Below the pieces are notes generated by a model. It was not told where the DNA came from. It saw only the letters and a list, made by a program, of their open reading frames with translations, and searched no databases. This document shows, piece by piece, positions 8,509 to 15,239 of a DNA stretch of 35,367 nucleotides; positions within the stretch are counted from its first letter, which is position 1, and every line of letters starts with the position of its first letter. Source of the stretch: Paracoccaceae bacterium (GTDB taxonomy: Bacteria > Pseudomonadota > Alphaproteobacteria > Rhodobacterales > Rhodobacteraceae); assembly GCA_007118295.1 (NCBI GenBank), contig SKRW01000275.1, positions 1 to 35,367 of the forward strand, written 5' to 3'. Made by a program: the position numbers and the translations under genes.

Positions 8509-8892
8509 ATGCTTAAAGAGTTCAGAGACTTCATCGCGCGCGGCAATGCCATGGACATGGCCGTCGGGATCATCATAGGTGCGGCCTTTACGGCCATTGT
8601 CACCTCGCTGGTCGATGATCTGGTCAACCCGCTGATCGGTATTTTTGTCGGCGGAATCGATTTCAGCGCCATCAGCTTTGGCCTGGGCGAGGCACAATTC
8701 ATGATCGGTAATTTCATCAATGCCGTGATCAAGTTCCTGATCATTGCCTTTGTCGTTTTCATGCTGGTGCGCACGGTCAACAACTTCGCAAAAATGGGCA
8801 AGGCAGCAGAAAAAGCCGAACCCGAAGCGCCCAAGGGCCCCACTTCGGAAGAATTGCTTGTCGAAATTCGCGACGCCCTGAAGGCGCGCTAA
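8509..8892 (+). CDS. mscL: Large-conductance mechanosensitive channel MscL
   Basis: Homopentameric inner-membrane channel that opens under membrane tension to release solutes on osmotic downshock. Its 127 residues are close to the usual 130-145. The N-terminal amphipathic helix [20 protein letters not shown] runs into TM1 ([19 protein letters not shown]). A periplasmic loop follows, then TM2 (about 66-90) and a C-terminal helix [18 protein letters not shown] lies seven bases before the ATG. The gene ends just before a strong hairpin that it shares with the convergent lrp-type gene. Confidence 0.96.
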   Translation: MLKEFRDFIARGNAMDMAVGIIIGAAFTAIVTSLVDDLVNPLIGIFVGGIDFSAISFGLGEAQFMIGNFINAVIKFLIIAFVVFMLVRTVNNFAKMGKAAEKAEPEAPKGPTSEELLVEIRDALKAR

Positions 8893-8900
8893 ACCAGTTG

Positions 8901-8932
8901 CGACCGCTGTCAGATATCGACAGCGGTCGTTT
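8901..8932 (+). terminator. Terminator of mscL, overlapping the end of the Lrp gene
   Basis: Perfect 11-bp stem: CGACCGCTGTC (8901-8911), seven-base loop, GACAGCGGTCG (8919-8929), then TTT on the plus strand. The right arm encodes the last residues of the convergent Lrp-type regulator, and that gene's stop codon (8912-8910) falls at the loop edge. A single sequence therefore serves as coding 3' end on one strand and terminator on the other. Confidence 0.75.
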
Positions 8933-9368
8933 CTACCACAGTGCGCAGCGCAAAGGATGATTGCATCTGCGTGACCCCCGGCAACCGGCTGAGATAGCGG
9001 CGGTGAATACGGGCGAAATCTTCGGTATCGGCGGCAACGATCTTGAGCAGGTAATCCGCACTGCCCGCCATCAGATGACATTCCAGCACATCGGGCACGC
9101 GCGCCACCTCGCGCTCGAACGCATCAAGTATCTCGTCGCTTTGCCCCGAAAGCGTGATTTCCACGAATACGACCGTCGAACGCCCGATGCGCCGCAAATC
9201 CAACCGCGCATGGTATCCCGCGACAAACCCTTCGCTTTCCAGTCGCTGCACCCGCCGATGACAGGCCGAGGGCGACAGATGGATCATCTCTGCCAGTTCG
9301 GCATTGGTGACGCGGCCCTGCTGTTGCAGAACCCGCAGGATGCGGCGGTCTGTCGCGTCTAGCTGCAT
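8910..9368 (-). CDS. Lrp/AsnC family transcriptional regulator (AldR-like)
   Basis: DNA-binding feast/famine regulator of 152 residues. An N-terminal winged helix-turn-helix (LDATDRRILRVLQQQGRVT to about 60, with recognition helix SPSACHRRVQRLE) is followed by the C-terminal RAM effector-binding domain (about 65-145; VVFVEITLSGQ, HLMAGSADYLLKI). Divergent transcription from ald strongly suggests it is the alanine-responsive activator of ald, as described for AldR/Lrp-type regulators. A 9-bp inverted repeat in the shared intergenic region is a candidate operator. Octameric wrapping, usual in the family, would fit the wide spacing of the arms. Confidence 0.93.
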   Translation of the reverse strand: MQLDATDRRILRVLQQQGRVTNAELAEMIHLSPSACHRRVQRLESEGFVAGYHARLDLRRIGRSTVVFVEITLSGQSDEILDAFEREVARVPDVLECHLMAGSADYLLKIVAADTEDFARIHRRYLSRLPGVTQMQSSFALRTVVETTAVDI

Positions 9369-9380
9369 TGCAGCGCAATC

Positions 9381-9423
9381 CTCTTCGCAAAAACCTGTGT
9401 TTTAGCTGCATTTCTGCGAAGAG
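9381..9423. promoter_or_regulatory. Inverted repeat in the lrp-ald divergent intergenic region
   Basis: CTCTTCGCA (9381-9389) is exactly complementary to TGCGAAGAG (9415-9423), with a 25-base spacer. The arms are 34 bases apart centre to centre, about three helical turns, so they lie on the same face of the DNA. The repeat begins 12 bases upstream of the regulator start and ends 81 bases upstream of the ald start. Binding by the adjacent Lrp-type protein is inferred from position only. Confidence 0.55.
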
Positions 9424-9504
9424 ATCACCTGATAAAGCCCAAACTGTCAAGGAAATCCCCCGCCGCGCAGGATAGTCTGCACCCAGAAATCTACGGAGGA
9501 CGCG

Positions 9505-10623
9505 ATGCTTATCGGATGCGTAAGGGAGATCAAGCCACAGGAATTTCGCGTGGGCCTGACGCCCAATGCCGCGCTGGAGGCCATCCACCGCGGCCATCAG
9601 GTCATGATCGAGGCAGGCGCCGGGGCCGGGGCCGGGTTTGACGATACCGCCTATTCGGCCATCGGCGCGCAGGTCGTGGACACCGCCGAAGAAATCTTTG
9701 CCCGCGCCGAAATGATCGTCAAGGTCAAGGAACCGCAAGCCAGCGAGCGCAAGCAATTGCGCGCAGGTCAGGTGCTTTTCACCTATCTGCACCTTGCCCC
9801 CGACCCTGCCCAGACGCGTGACCTGCTCGACAGTGGCGTCACCGCCATCGCCTATGAAACCGTGACCGACCGCAATGGCGGCCTGCCCCTGCTGGCCCCC
9901 ATGTCCGAGGTTGCGGGCCGACTGGCCCCGCAGGCAGGCTCATGGGCATTGCAAAAGGCCAATGGCGGGCGCGGTGTGCTGATGGGCGGTGTGCCGGGGG
10001 TGCGACCTGCCAATGTCATCATCATCGGTGGCGGGGTGGTCGGCACGGCGGCAGCGCGCGTGGCGGTCGGAATGGGCGCGAATGTCACGATTCTGGACCG
10101 GTCCATCCCGCGCCTGTCCTATCTGGATGACATCTTTCATGGCCGCCTGACCACGCAATTTTCCGACGCCGCCGCGATCGAAGACCTGCTTGCGCGCGCC
10201 GATATGGTGATTGGCGCAGTGCTGATCCCCGGTGCCGCCGCCCCCAAACTGATCCGGCGCGACCAGTTGGCCAGTATGCAACCCGGTGCCGTGCTGGTGG
10301 ATGTGGCCATCGATCAGGGCGGTTGCTTCGAGACATCGCGCACCACGACCCATGCCAACCCGATCTATGACGTGGATGGCATCGTGCATTATTGCGTGGC
10401 CAACATGCCCGGCGCAGTTGCCCGCACGTCAACCATCGCGCTGGGCAATGCAACCATGCCCTATATGCTGGCACTGGCCGACAAGGGCTGGCGCAAGGCC
10501 TGCGAGGATGACCCCCATCTGCTGGAGGGCTTGAACACCCATGCCGGGCACCTGACCTACTACGCCGTCGGCAAGGCACTGGAGATTGACGTCATGTCAC
10601 CGAGCCTTGCCCTGAAGCTGTAA
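9505..10623 (+). CDS. ald: Alanine dehydrogenase
   Basis: Catalyses reversible oxidative deamination of L-alanine to pyruvate and ammonia with NAD. The 372 residues match the family length. K75 (KVKEP) and H96 (YLHLA) correspond to the known catalytic residues. The Rossmann nucleotide site IIGGGVVGTAAA lies near 172-183, and DVAIDQGG near 268-275 matches the conserved active-site aspartate segment. GGAGG lies seven bases before the ATG. It is divergent from the Lrp-type regulator and ends 19 bases before a perfect hairpin, so it appears monocistronic. Confidence 0.97.
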   Translation: MLIGCVREIKPQEFRVGLTPNAALEAIHRGHQVMIEAGAGAGAGFDDTAYSAIGAQVVDTAEEIFARAEMIVKVKEPQASERKQLRAGQVLFTYLHLAPDPAQTRDLLDSGVTAIAYETVTDRNGGLPLLAPMSEVAGRLAPQAGSWALQKANGGRGVLMGGVPGVRPANVIIIGGGVVGTAAARVAVGMGANVTILDRSIPRLSYLDDIFHGRLTTQFSDAAAIEDLLARADMVIGAVLIPGAAAPKLIRRDQLASMQPGAVLVDVAIDQGGCFETSRTTTHANPIYDVDGIVHYCVANMPGAVARTSTIALGNATMPYMLALADKGWRKACEDDPHLLEGLNTHAGHLTYYAVGKALEIDVMSPSLALKL

Positions 10624-10641
10624 ACTTTGCCTCTGAACTGG

Positions 10642-10662
10642 GCGCGCGCGGAACGCGCGCGC
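10642..10662 (+). terminator. GC hairpin after ald
   Basis: A perfect 9-bp GC stem with a GAA loop: left arm 10642-10650, right arm 10654-10662. It lies directly after ald. No T-tract follows on the plus strand, so it may be a weak or Rho-assisted terminator. It separates ald from the sulfur operon promoter region. Confidence 0.55.
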
Positions 10663-10689
10663 TGATCCAAAAAATTGGCCTTACTTAAC

Positions 10690-10726
10690 ATTCAAAACTT
10701 GCAATATGTATTAATGTGGTTATATC
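10690..10726 (+). promoter_or_regulatory. Promoter and possible SqrR/BigR-type site of the sulfur operon
   Basis: A candidate -35 TTGCAA (10699-10704) is followed after 16 bases by TATATC (10721-10726), in a markedly AT-rich patch within GC-rich DNA. Overlapping the -35 is ATTC-N8-CAAT (10690-10705), one base from the ATTC-N8-GAAT pattern I recall for the persulfide-responsive ArsR-family repressor SqrR of Rhodobacter. The promoter is plausible. The operator is a weak, memory-based match, and no ArsR gene lies in the window. Confidence 0.4.
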
Positions 10727-10754
10727 CTGTTCCAGACAGCTACAGGAGACAATC

Positions 10755-11618
10755 ATGAAACCCGAAGTCACCGCCTTTTTCGACCCCGATACCTTCACCA
10801 TCACCTATGTGGTGCGCGACCCGCAAGGTACGTCCTGCGCCATCGTGGATTCTGTGCTGGATTTCGATTACGCCTCGGGGCGTACCTCGACCAAATCCGC
10901 AGATGAAGTCATCGCCTTTGTGCAGGACAAAGGCTACCGCGTCGAATGGCTGCTGGAAACGCATGTCCATGCAGACCACCTGTCGGCAGCCCCCTATCTG
11001 CAGGAAAAGCTGGGCGGCAAGATCGGCATCGGCCATAACATCACGATCGTGCAGGACACGTTCGGCAAGGTGTTTAACGAAGGCACCAAATTCCAGCGCG
11101 ATGGCAGCCAGTTCGACAAGCTGTTTGTCGAGGGCGACTCGATCCATATCGGCCAGTTGCGCGTCGATGTGCTGCATACCCCCGGCCACACCCCGGCCTG
11201 CCTGACCTATGTGATCGGCGATGCGGCCTTTGTGGGCGATACACTGTTCATGCCCGATTTCGGCACCGCGCGCTGCGACTTTCCAGGCGGTTCCGCCGAG
11301 ACCATGTGGGATTCGGTTCAGAAAATTCTGACCCTGCCCGAAGAGACCCGCATCTTCGTCGGCCATGACTACAAGGCCGAAGGCCGCGATCACTACGCAT
11401 GGGAAACCACCGTGGACGAGCAGAAAGCCGCGAACAAGCATGTGGGGGCCGGTGCCTCGAAAGAAGAATTCGTCAAGGCCCGGACCGAACGCGACGCCCA
11501 GTTGGGCATGCCGCGCCTGATCGTGCCGTCGCTGCAGGTGAACATGCGCGCAGGCCAGATGCCCGAAGCCGAAGAAAACGGCACGGTCTATCTGAAAGTG
11601 CCAGTCAACACGCTCTGA
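10755..11618 (+). CDS. MBL-fold metallo-hydrolase, persulfide dioxygenase-like (BLH catalytic half)
   Basis: Metallo-beta-lactamase-fold protein of 287 residues in the ETHE1/BLH group, which oxidises glutathione persulfide to sulfite. Metal ligands are visible: H70, H72, D74 and H75 in THVHADH, H145 in HTPGHT, D162 in GDT and H204 in GHD. The family signature FGTARCDFPGGSAE is at 169-182. The start ATG is preceded by AGGAGA. It is the first gene of an operon with pmpA, pmpB and a DUF442 gene. In Agrobacterium and Xylella, DUF442 and this domain are fused in one BLH protein; here they are split. Sulfide or persulfide detoxification is inferred from family and neighbours. Confidence 0.88.
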   Translation: MKPEVTAFFDPDTFTITYVVRDPQGTSCAIVDSVLDFDYASGRTSTKSADEVIAFVQDKGYRVEWLLETHVHADHLSAAPYLQEKLGGKIGIGHNITIVQDTFGKVFNEGTKFQRDGSQFDKLFVEGDSIHIGQLRVDVLHTPGHTPACLTYVIGDAAFVGDTLFMPDFGTARCDFPGGSAETMWDSVQKILTLPEETRIFVGHDYKAEGRDHYAWETTVDEQKAANKHVGAGASKEEFVKARTERDAQLGMPRLIVPSLQVNMRAGQMPEAEENGTVYLKVPVNTL

Positions 11619-11683
11619 GCCACAAACCCTATCGCGGGCAGGATGCACAGCGCCCTGCCCGCCCCTGAACAGGACATGAAAAC

Positions 11684-12115
11684 ATGATTCCCATGGATTG
11701 GATTTGGGGCCTCGTCGGGGGCCTGATGATTGGCACGGCGGCGGCCATCTTTCTGCTTGGCAACGGGCGGATCATGGGTGCAAGCGGGCTGATCGGCGGG
11801 CTGGTGGACCGCACCGGGCTTGGCAACTGGCAAGAGCGCGTGGCCTTTCTGGCCGCGCTTGTCGTTGTTCCCGCGCTGATGCTGCCCTTTTACACTGTTG
11901 AGGTCAGCACGCATATCACCTCGAACCTTGGCATCGTGATCGCAGGCGGGCTTCTGGTCGGGATTGGCACGCGGCTGGCCAATGGCTGCACCTCTGGTCA
12001 CGGGGTCTGCGGTATCTCGCGCTTCTCGCTGCGCGGCATGGTGGCGACTGTATTCTATCTGCTGGCTGGTGGCATCGCGATGGTGCTGTTCCGCCATGTG
12101 CTGGGAGTGATCTGA
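11684..12115 (+). CDS. YeeE/YedE-type sulfur transport half, PmpA-like
   Basis: Integral membrane protein of 143 residues with about four hydrophobic helices (8-26, 53-70, 82-97, 118-137). The family signature ANGCTSGHGVCG (about 99-110) places C102 and C109 on the transport path, as in YeeE/YedE thiosulfate or sulfur-compound importers. AGGA lies nine bases before the ATG. The following gene starts inside this stop codon (TGATG), so the two halves are translationally coupled and probably form one heteromeric channel. The exact substrate (thiosulfate, sulfide, polysulfide) cannot be read from the sequence. Confidence 0.88.
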   Translation: MIPMDWIWGLVGGLMIGTAAAIFLLGNGRIMGASGLIGGLVDRTGLGNWQERVAFLAALVVVPALMLPFYTVEVSTHITSNLGIVIAGGLLVGIGTRLANGCTSGHGVCGISRFSLRGMVATVFYLLAGGIAMVLFRHVLGVI

Positions 12116-12549
12116 TGAAACGCAATATCATCGCGGCCCTGTCGGGCGGGCTGTTCGGGGCGGGGCTGCTTGTGTCCGGCATGACCGACACCACCAAGGT
12201 CCAAGGCTGGCTGGACATCTTCGGCGCATGGGACCCGACGCTGGCCTTTGTGCTGGGCGGGGCGATCCTGCCGATGCTGCTGGCCTGGAACATGACCACG
12301 CGGCGCGCGCAATCGCTGGCAGGCACCCCCTTTCCGGCCAAGCCCGACCCGCGTCTGGGTCATAACCTTGTGGTTGGTTCAGTGTTGTTCGGGGCGGGTT
12401 GGGGGCTGGTGGGGCTGTGCCCCGGCCCGGCCATTGCCTCGCTCAGTTGGGGCGGCACGGGGGGCATCACCTTTCTTCTGGCGATGATCGCCGGTATGCT
12501 GGTCGCTCAACCCATCCGTCTGCGCATCGACCGTATCGCAGCCGCCTGA
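12115..12549 (+). CDS. YeeE/YedE-type sulfur transport half, PmpB-like (DUF6691)
   Basis: Second membrane half of the transporter, 144 residues, with hydrophobic segments near 5-23, 42-60, 85-101 and 115-132 and the signature GLCPGPA (C102) facing the equivalent motif of PmpA. Its ATG overlaps the pmpA stop by one base. It is followed 12 bases later by the DUF442 gene. In characterised bigR operons, pmpA/pmpB-type genes accompany the BLH enzyme and take part in sulfide export or sulfur-compound handling. That role is inferred here. Confidence 0.86.
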   Translation: MKRNIIAALSGGLFGAGLLVSGMTDTTKVQGWLDIFGAWDPTLAFVLGGAILPMLLAWNMTTRRAQSLAGTPFPAKPDPRLGHNLVVGSVLFGAGWGLVGLCPGPAIASLSWGGTGGITFLLAMIAGMLVAQPIRLRIDRIAAA

Positions 12550-12561
12550 CCGGAGCCCGCC

Positions 12562-12987
12562 ATGGACATTCGCCCCCTGACCGACGTTTACGCCGTGTCA
12601 CCCCAGATCACCCCCGAAGATGTCGCGGCAATCGTCGCGGCAGGGTTCACGACAGTGGTCTGCAACCGCCCCGACGGCGAAATCCCGCCAGACTTGCAGG
12701 CAACCGAAATCCGCAAGTCGGTCGAGGCTGCAGGGCTGAAATTTGTCGACAACCCGGTGATTGGCGGGGCGATCACGCTGGACAATATCAGCGCCCAGAG
12801 CCGCGCCATGACCGAAAGCGGGGGGCCTGTGCTGGCCTATTGCGCCTCGGGGAACCGGTCGTCGATTGTCTGGGCGCTGGCCCATGCAGGACAGCGCCCT
12901 ACCGATGAACTGATTGCGATCCCGGCGCGATATGGCTATGCGCTGGAACCCTTCCGCCCGACCATCGACCAGCTTGCCGCAGGCTGA
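12562..12987 (+). CDS. TIGR01244/DUF442 family sulfurtransferase
   Basis: Protein of 141 residues with a phosphatase/rhodanese-like fold. It starts MDIRPLTDVYAVSPQI and has the family stretch TVVCNRPDGE (31-40) and the active loop YCASGNRS, with C94 and R99 in a CX4R arrangement as in rhodaneses. In BLH proteins this domain is the N-terminal part fused to the persulfide dioxygenase; here it is a separate last gene of the operon. It would move sulfane sulfur onto a thiol to feed the dioxygenase. GGAG lies about seven bases before the start. Its stop codon lies in the loop of a small hairpin. Confidence 0.88.
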   Translation: MDIRPLTDVYAVSPQITPEDVAAIVAAGFTTVVCNRPDGEIPPDLQATEIRKSVEAAGLKFVDNPVIGGAITLDNISAQSRAMTESGGPVLAYCASGNRSSIVWALAHAGQRPTDELIAIPARYGYALEPFRPTIDQLAAG

Positions 12988-12993
12988 GCCTGC
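12979..12993 (+). terminator. Small hairpin over the stop codon of the DUF442 gene
   Basis: GCAGGC (12979-12984), loop TGA (the stop codon), GCCTGC (12988-12993). There is no T-tract. A second GCCCCG/CGGGGC hairpin lies at 13061-13079. The 277 bases from 12988 to 13264 otherwise hold no gene I can support, and either hairpin may end the operon transcript. Confidence 0.35.
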
Positions 12994-13264
12994 ACCGATA
13001 CCCCGCAGGCAGGCCAACGGTCACGCAACACCGACAGCGCGTCATATCTGTCGCCACGCGGCCCCGTTTCCTGCGGGGCTGCGTTTGATATTCTGCTCCC
13101 GCCCGACCTTTGCCCGCAGATAGCCGATGCTGGCATCACGTCAGCGCGCCGCAAACCCTATGCCACCTGTGCCCGCTGACCACTCGCCATAGCCATCAGC
13201 GCCCAGGTGCCCCCGAACCGCGCGGCCCGGCCAGATGCGCCCGTCACCGAGATTCCGCATTGCC

Positions 13265-14338
13265 TTACATGGGGCGCGCGCCTGATGACTCCGCCTGCCC
13301 CTGCGCGCCCGGGCCCCCTTGCCGGTCCTCGGGAACGAATGCCGCGTGCGGTGGTCGGAAGGGCAGGATCGAAGCAGGCAAGGCCACAGGCGAGATCGAC
13401 ACGCCCATCGCATCGGTCAGCACGCCGGGCTCTGCTGTCAACCGGACGGCACGCTGGCCGCGCGCCTGCCCCAACCGCCCGATTCCCAGCGCCGCGTGAC
13501 CTATCGTTTCGACTGACAGCGATTCAAGCGCCGCTTCCGGCAGGCGCAGCATATCGCCCGGCCGCAGGCGTAGCGCCTCGGTCAGGCTGATCTGAACCCG
13601 GCACAGCACCGCATCAATCTGCACCGGACTTGCCGTGACCGTAGCCTCAAGCCGCGCCGCCCAGTCTTTGGCCTCTTGGTCCGCGTCGGGCTGCGTGTCC
13701 GGGTTTCGCCCGGACGTGTCCGCGATGGGCAGGATCAGCATCCAGTCGCCCTGTCTGGCACCGAACCCCAGCGCCACGCGCAGATGATGGACCTGATAGG
13801 CCCCCTCTTCCAGCATCAGCCCAAGCGGGCGCGGGTCTTCAAGGAACGAGCCATAGACAAAGTCGCTGACCAGCACGGCCTCTGGCAGCCCGGCGCAGCG
13901 CTGCTCGACCAACCGCAAAAATGCGTCGATCATGGGGGCCAGCAGCGCTGCGTCAGTGCGGGTGGGTTTGCGCATGGGCGGTGGGGTGGTGCTTACGCGC
14001 CCGGTTGCCTGCGCCTCGACCATACCGGCCAGAACGCTGGGGCAGGCCATCAGCAGGCCCATCCGCTCGCCCTGCCCTTCCAGCAGCGACAGGAACATGC
14101 CGGGTTCGGCCATGTCGATAATCTCGGCCAGGCTGGCCTGCCGGACCCGGACATCCTGCACCACCGCTTCCAGCCCCCGACACTCTGCGCCCATGCGCCC
14201 GAAGGCCACGCGCAGCGCTGCGGCAAATTTCGCGCGCGCCTCGGCTTCGGCGACGCGGTGCCGCGTGGCCATCTGCCCAAGCGCGCCAGCCCGTTGCCCG
14301 GTGTCGTTTTGCGTGTCCGCTTTTATCTGTTCCGTCAT
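13265..14338 (-). CDS. FliM/FliN-family flagellar motor C-terminal domain protein
   Basis: Protein of about 357 residues. The C-terminal part (about 235-300; SPVQIDAVLCRVQISL, LRPGDMLRLPE, RAVRLT) matches the SpoA/FliMN domain of the flagellar C-ring. The middle (about 60-200) resembles the FliM CheC-like domain. The N-terminal CheY-binding motif of true FliM (LSQxEIDxL) is absent, and the last 40 residues are Pro/Gly-rich. No flagellar gene is nearby. The frame opens at GTG 14350; I choose ATG 14338, but no strong ribosome site decides between them. It may be a diverged FliM serving a distant flagellar cluster. Confidence 0.75.
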   Translation of the reverse strand: MTEQIKADTQNDTGQRAGALGQMATRHRVAEAEARAKFAAALRVAFGRMGAECRGLEAVVQDVRVRQASLAEIIDMAEPGMFLSLLEGQGERMGLLMACPSVLAGMVEAQATGRVSTTPPPMRKPTRTDAALLAPMIDAFLRLVEQRCAGLPEAVLVSDFVYGSFLEDPRPLGLMLEEGAYQVHHLRVALGFGARQGDWMLILPIADTSGRNPDTQPDADQEAKDWAARLEATVTASPVQIDAVLCRVQISLTEALRLRPGDMLRLPEAALESLSVETIGHAALGIGRLGQARGQRAVRLTAEPGVLTDAMGVSISPVALPASILPFRPPHAAFVPEDRQGGPGAQGQAESSGARPM

Positions 14339-14433
14339 CGCATCGACCACCCGTCCTGCGCCCCAAACTGCCGCAAAAGGGTTATCAAAGCCTGAATGCG
14401 CGTTCGGAATTCGGGCTGGTCAGGTGCGACGCG

Positions 14434-15048
14434 TCAGACCTGGCAAACCGGCAGCGTGCGGGTAAAGCCTGCAATGTCGCTGCGTTTGCGCGCATTGCGC
14501 AAAGGCGGCCAGTCCTTGGCGACCCCGCCCCAGGCGCCCGGTCCTCCGGCAACGACCTGATCGCGCTCGACCGCCTGCGCGGCAATTCGCGCGGCACAGC
14601 GCAAGTTGGTCGGCCCGTCATACAGGCCGTTGGGATGGGACAGGTCGCACCCGTAGAACCGCGCCGAGGTCGGCCAGATCTGCAACAGCCCCCGGTAGCG
14701 CCCGCCTGCGCCCGCAGCCTCGGGGCGCCATGTGCTTTCATAGCCTGCAAGCCCCGAGAACAGGGCCGTCCAGAACGCCTTGCGCCCGTCGGCATCCGCA
14801 CTCTCATAGCCCGGACAGAATGTGTCGATGTCACGGGGAACAGTCGTGATCAGGGCGTGGCCCTCATTCTCCAGCGCAGTGAACTTGGCGGTGGTCCAGA
14901 GTTGCGCCTCGGGGCGGTGGTCCCAGCGAGTCGTGATCTCAAGCGGCGATTTGCGCGAGACGACCTCGGGGGCCGACAGGGTGCAGCCGGCAGATAGCGC
15001 AACAACAACAGACGCGGCAAGCGCGCGCAGAGGCATGTAGCGGGTCAT
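14434..15048 (-). CDS. Transglycosylase SLT-domain lipoprotein
   Basis: Secreted lipoprotein of 204 residues. The N-terminus [22 protein letters not shown] gives a signal peptide with lipobox LSAG-C22. The lytic-transglycosylase-like part has YESTWRPEA with candidate catalytic E104, then [19 protein letters not shown] (117-134), as in SLT-domain proteins where Gly-Leu-Leu-Gln-Ile follows the catalytic Glu. Further Cys pairs (78, 134, 151, 202) could form disulfides. ATG 15048 is chosen over an upstream in-frame start at 15069 because the signal peptide begins there. It would act on peptidoglycan in the periplasm. It is diverged from classical Slt enzymes. Confidence 0.8.
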   Translation of the reverse strand: MTRYMPLRALAASVVVALSAGCTLSAPEVVSRKSPLEITTRWDHRPEAQLWTTAKFTALENEGHALITTVPRDIDTFCPGYESADADGRKAFWTALFSGLAGYESTWRPEAAGAGGRYRGLLQIWPTSARFYGCDLSHPNGLYDGPTNLRCAARIAAQAVERDQVVAGGPGAWGGVAKDWPPLRNARKRSDIAGFTRTLPVCQV

Positions 15049-15137
15049 TATATGTCCGAATGGTGGCACAACCCCTGAATCAGGCTGCGTCGCGGCCTAT
15101 GCCCTGCGCCGCGCAACTTGGCAAATCGCACCCCGAT

Positions 15138-15163
15138 GAAAGCCCGTTTTTGGGCGGGCTTTC
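15138..15163. terminator. Strong hairpin upstream of gatB
   Basis: GAAAGCCCG (15138-15146), eight-base loop TTTTTGGG, CGGGCTTTC (15155-15163): a perfect 9-bp stem of terminator type. It lies 77 bases before gatB and 90 bases upstream of the divergent lipoprotein gene, where no annotated gene ends. It could end a short unannotated RNA, attenuate gatB, or block read-through. Confidence 0.55.
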
Positions 15164-15239
15164 GCCTATGGCCCTCTTGCTGCGCCGGGGTCGCAAGGCT
15201 AGAAGGCAGCGAGCACCCACAGCGCAGGAGGCCCCGACA

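Noticed and set aside
13141-13260. Short minus-strand frame (about 39 residues from MRNLGDGRIWPG) after the FliM-like gene
   Set aside because: Its codon use does not look coding, no ribosome site is convincing and no family is recognised, so I do not call it.
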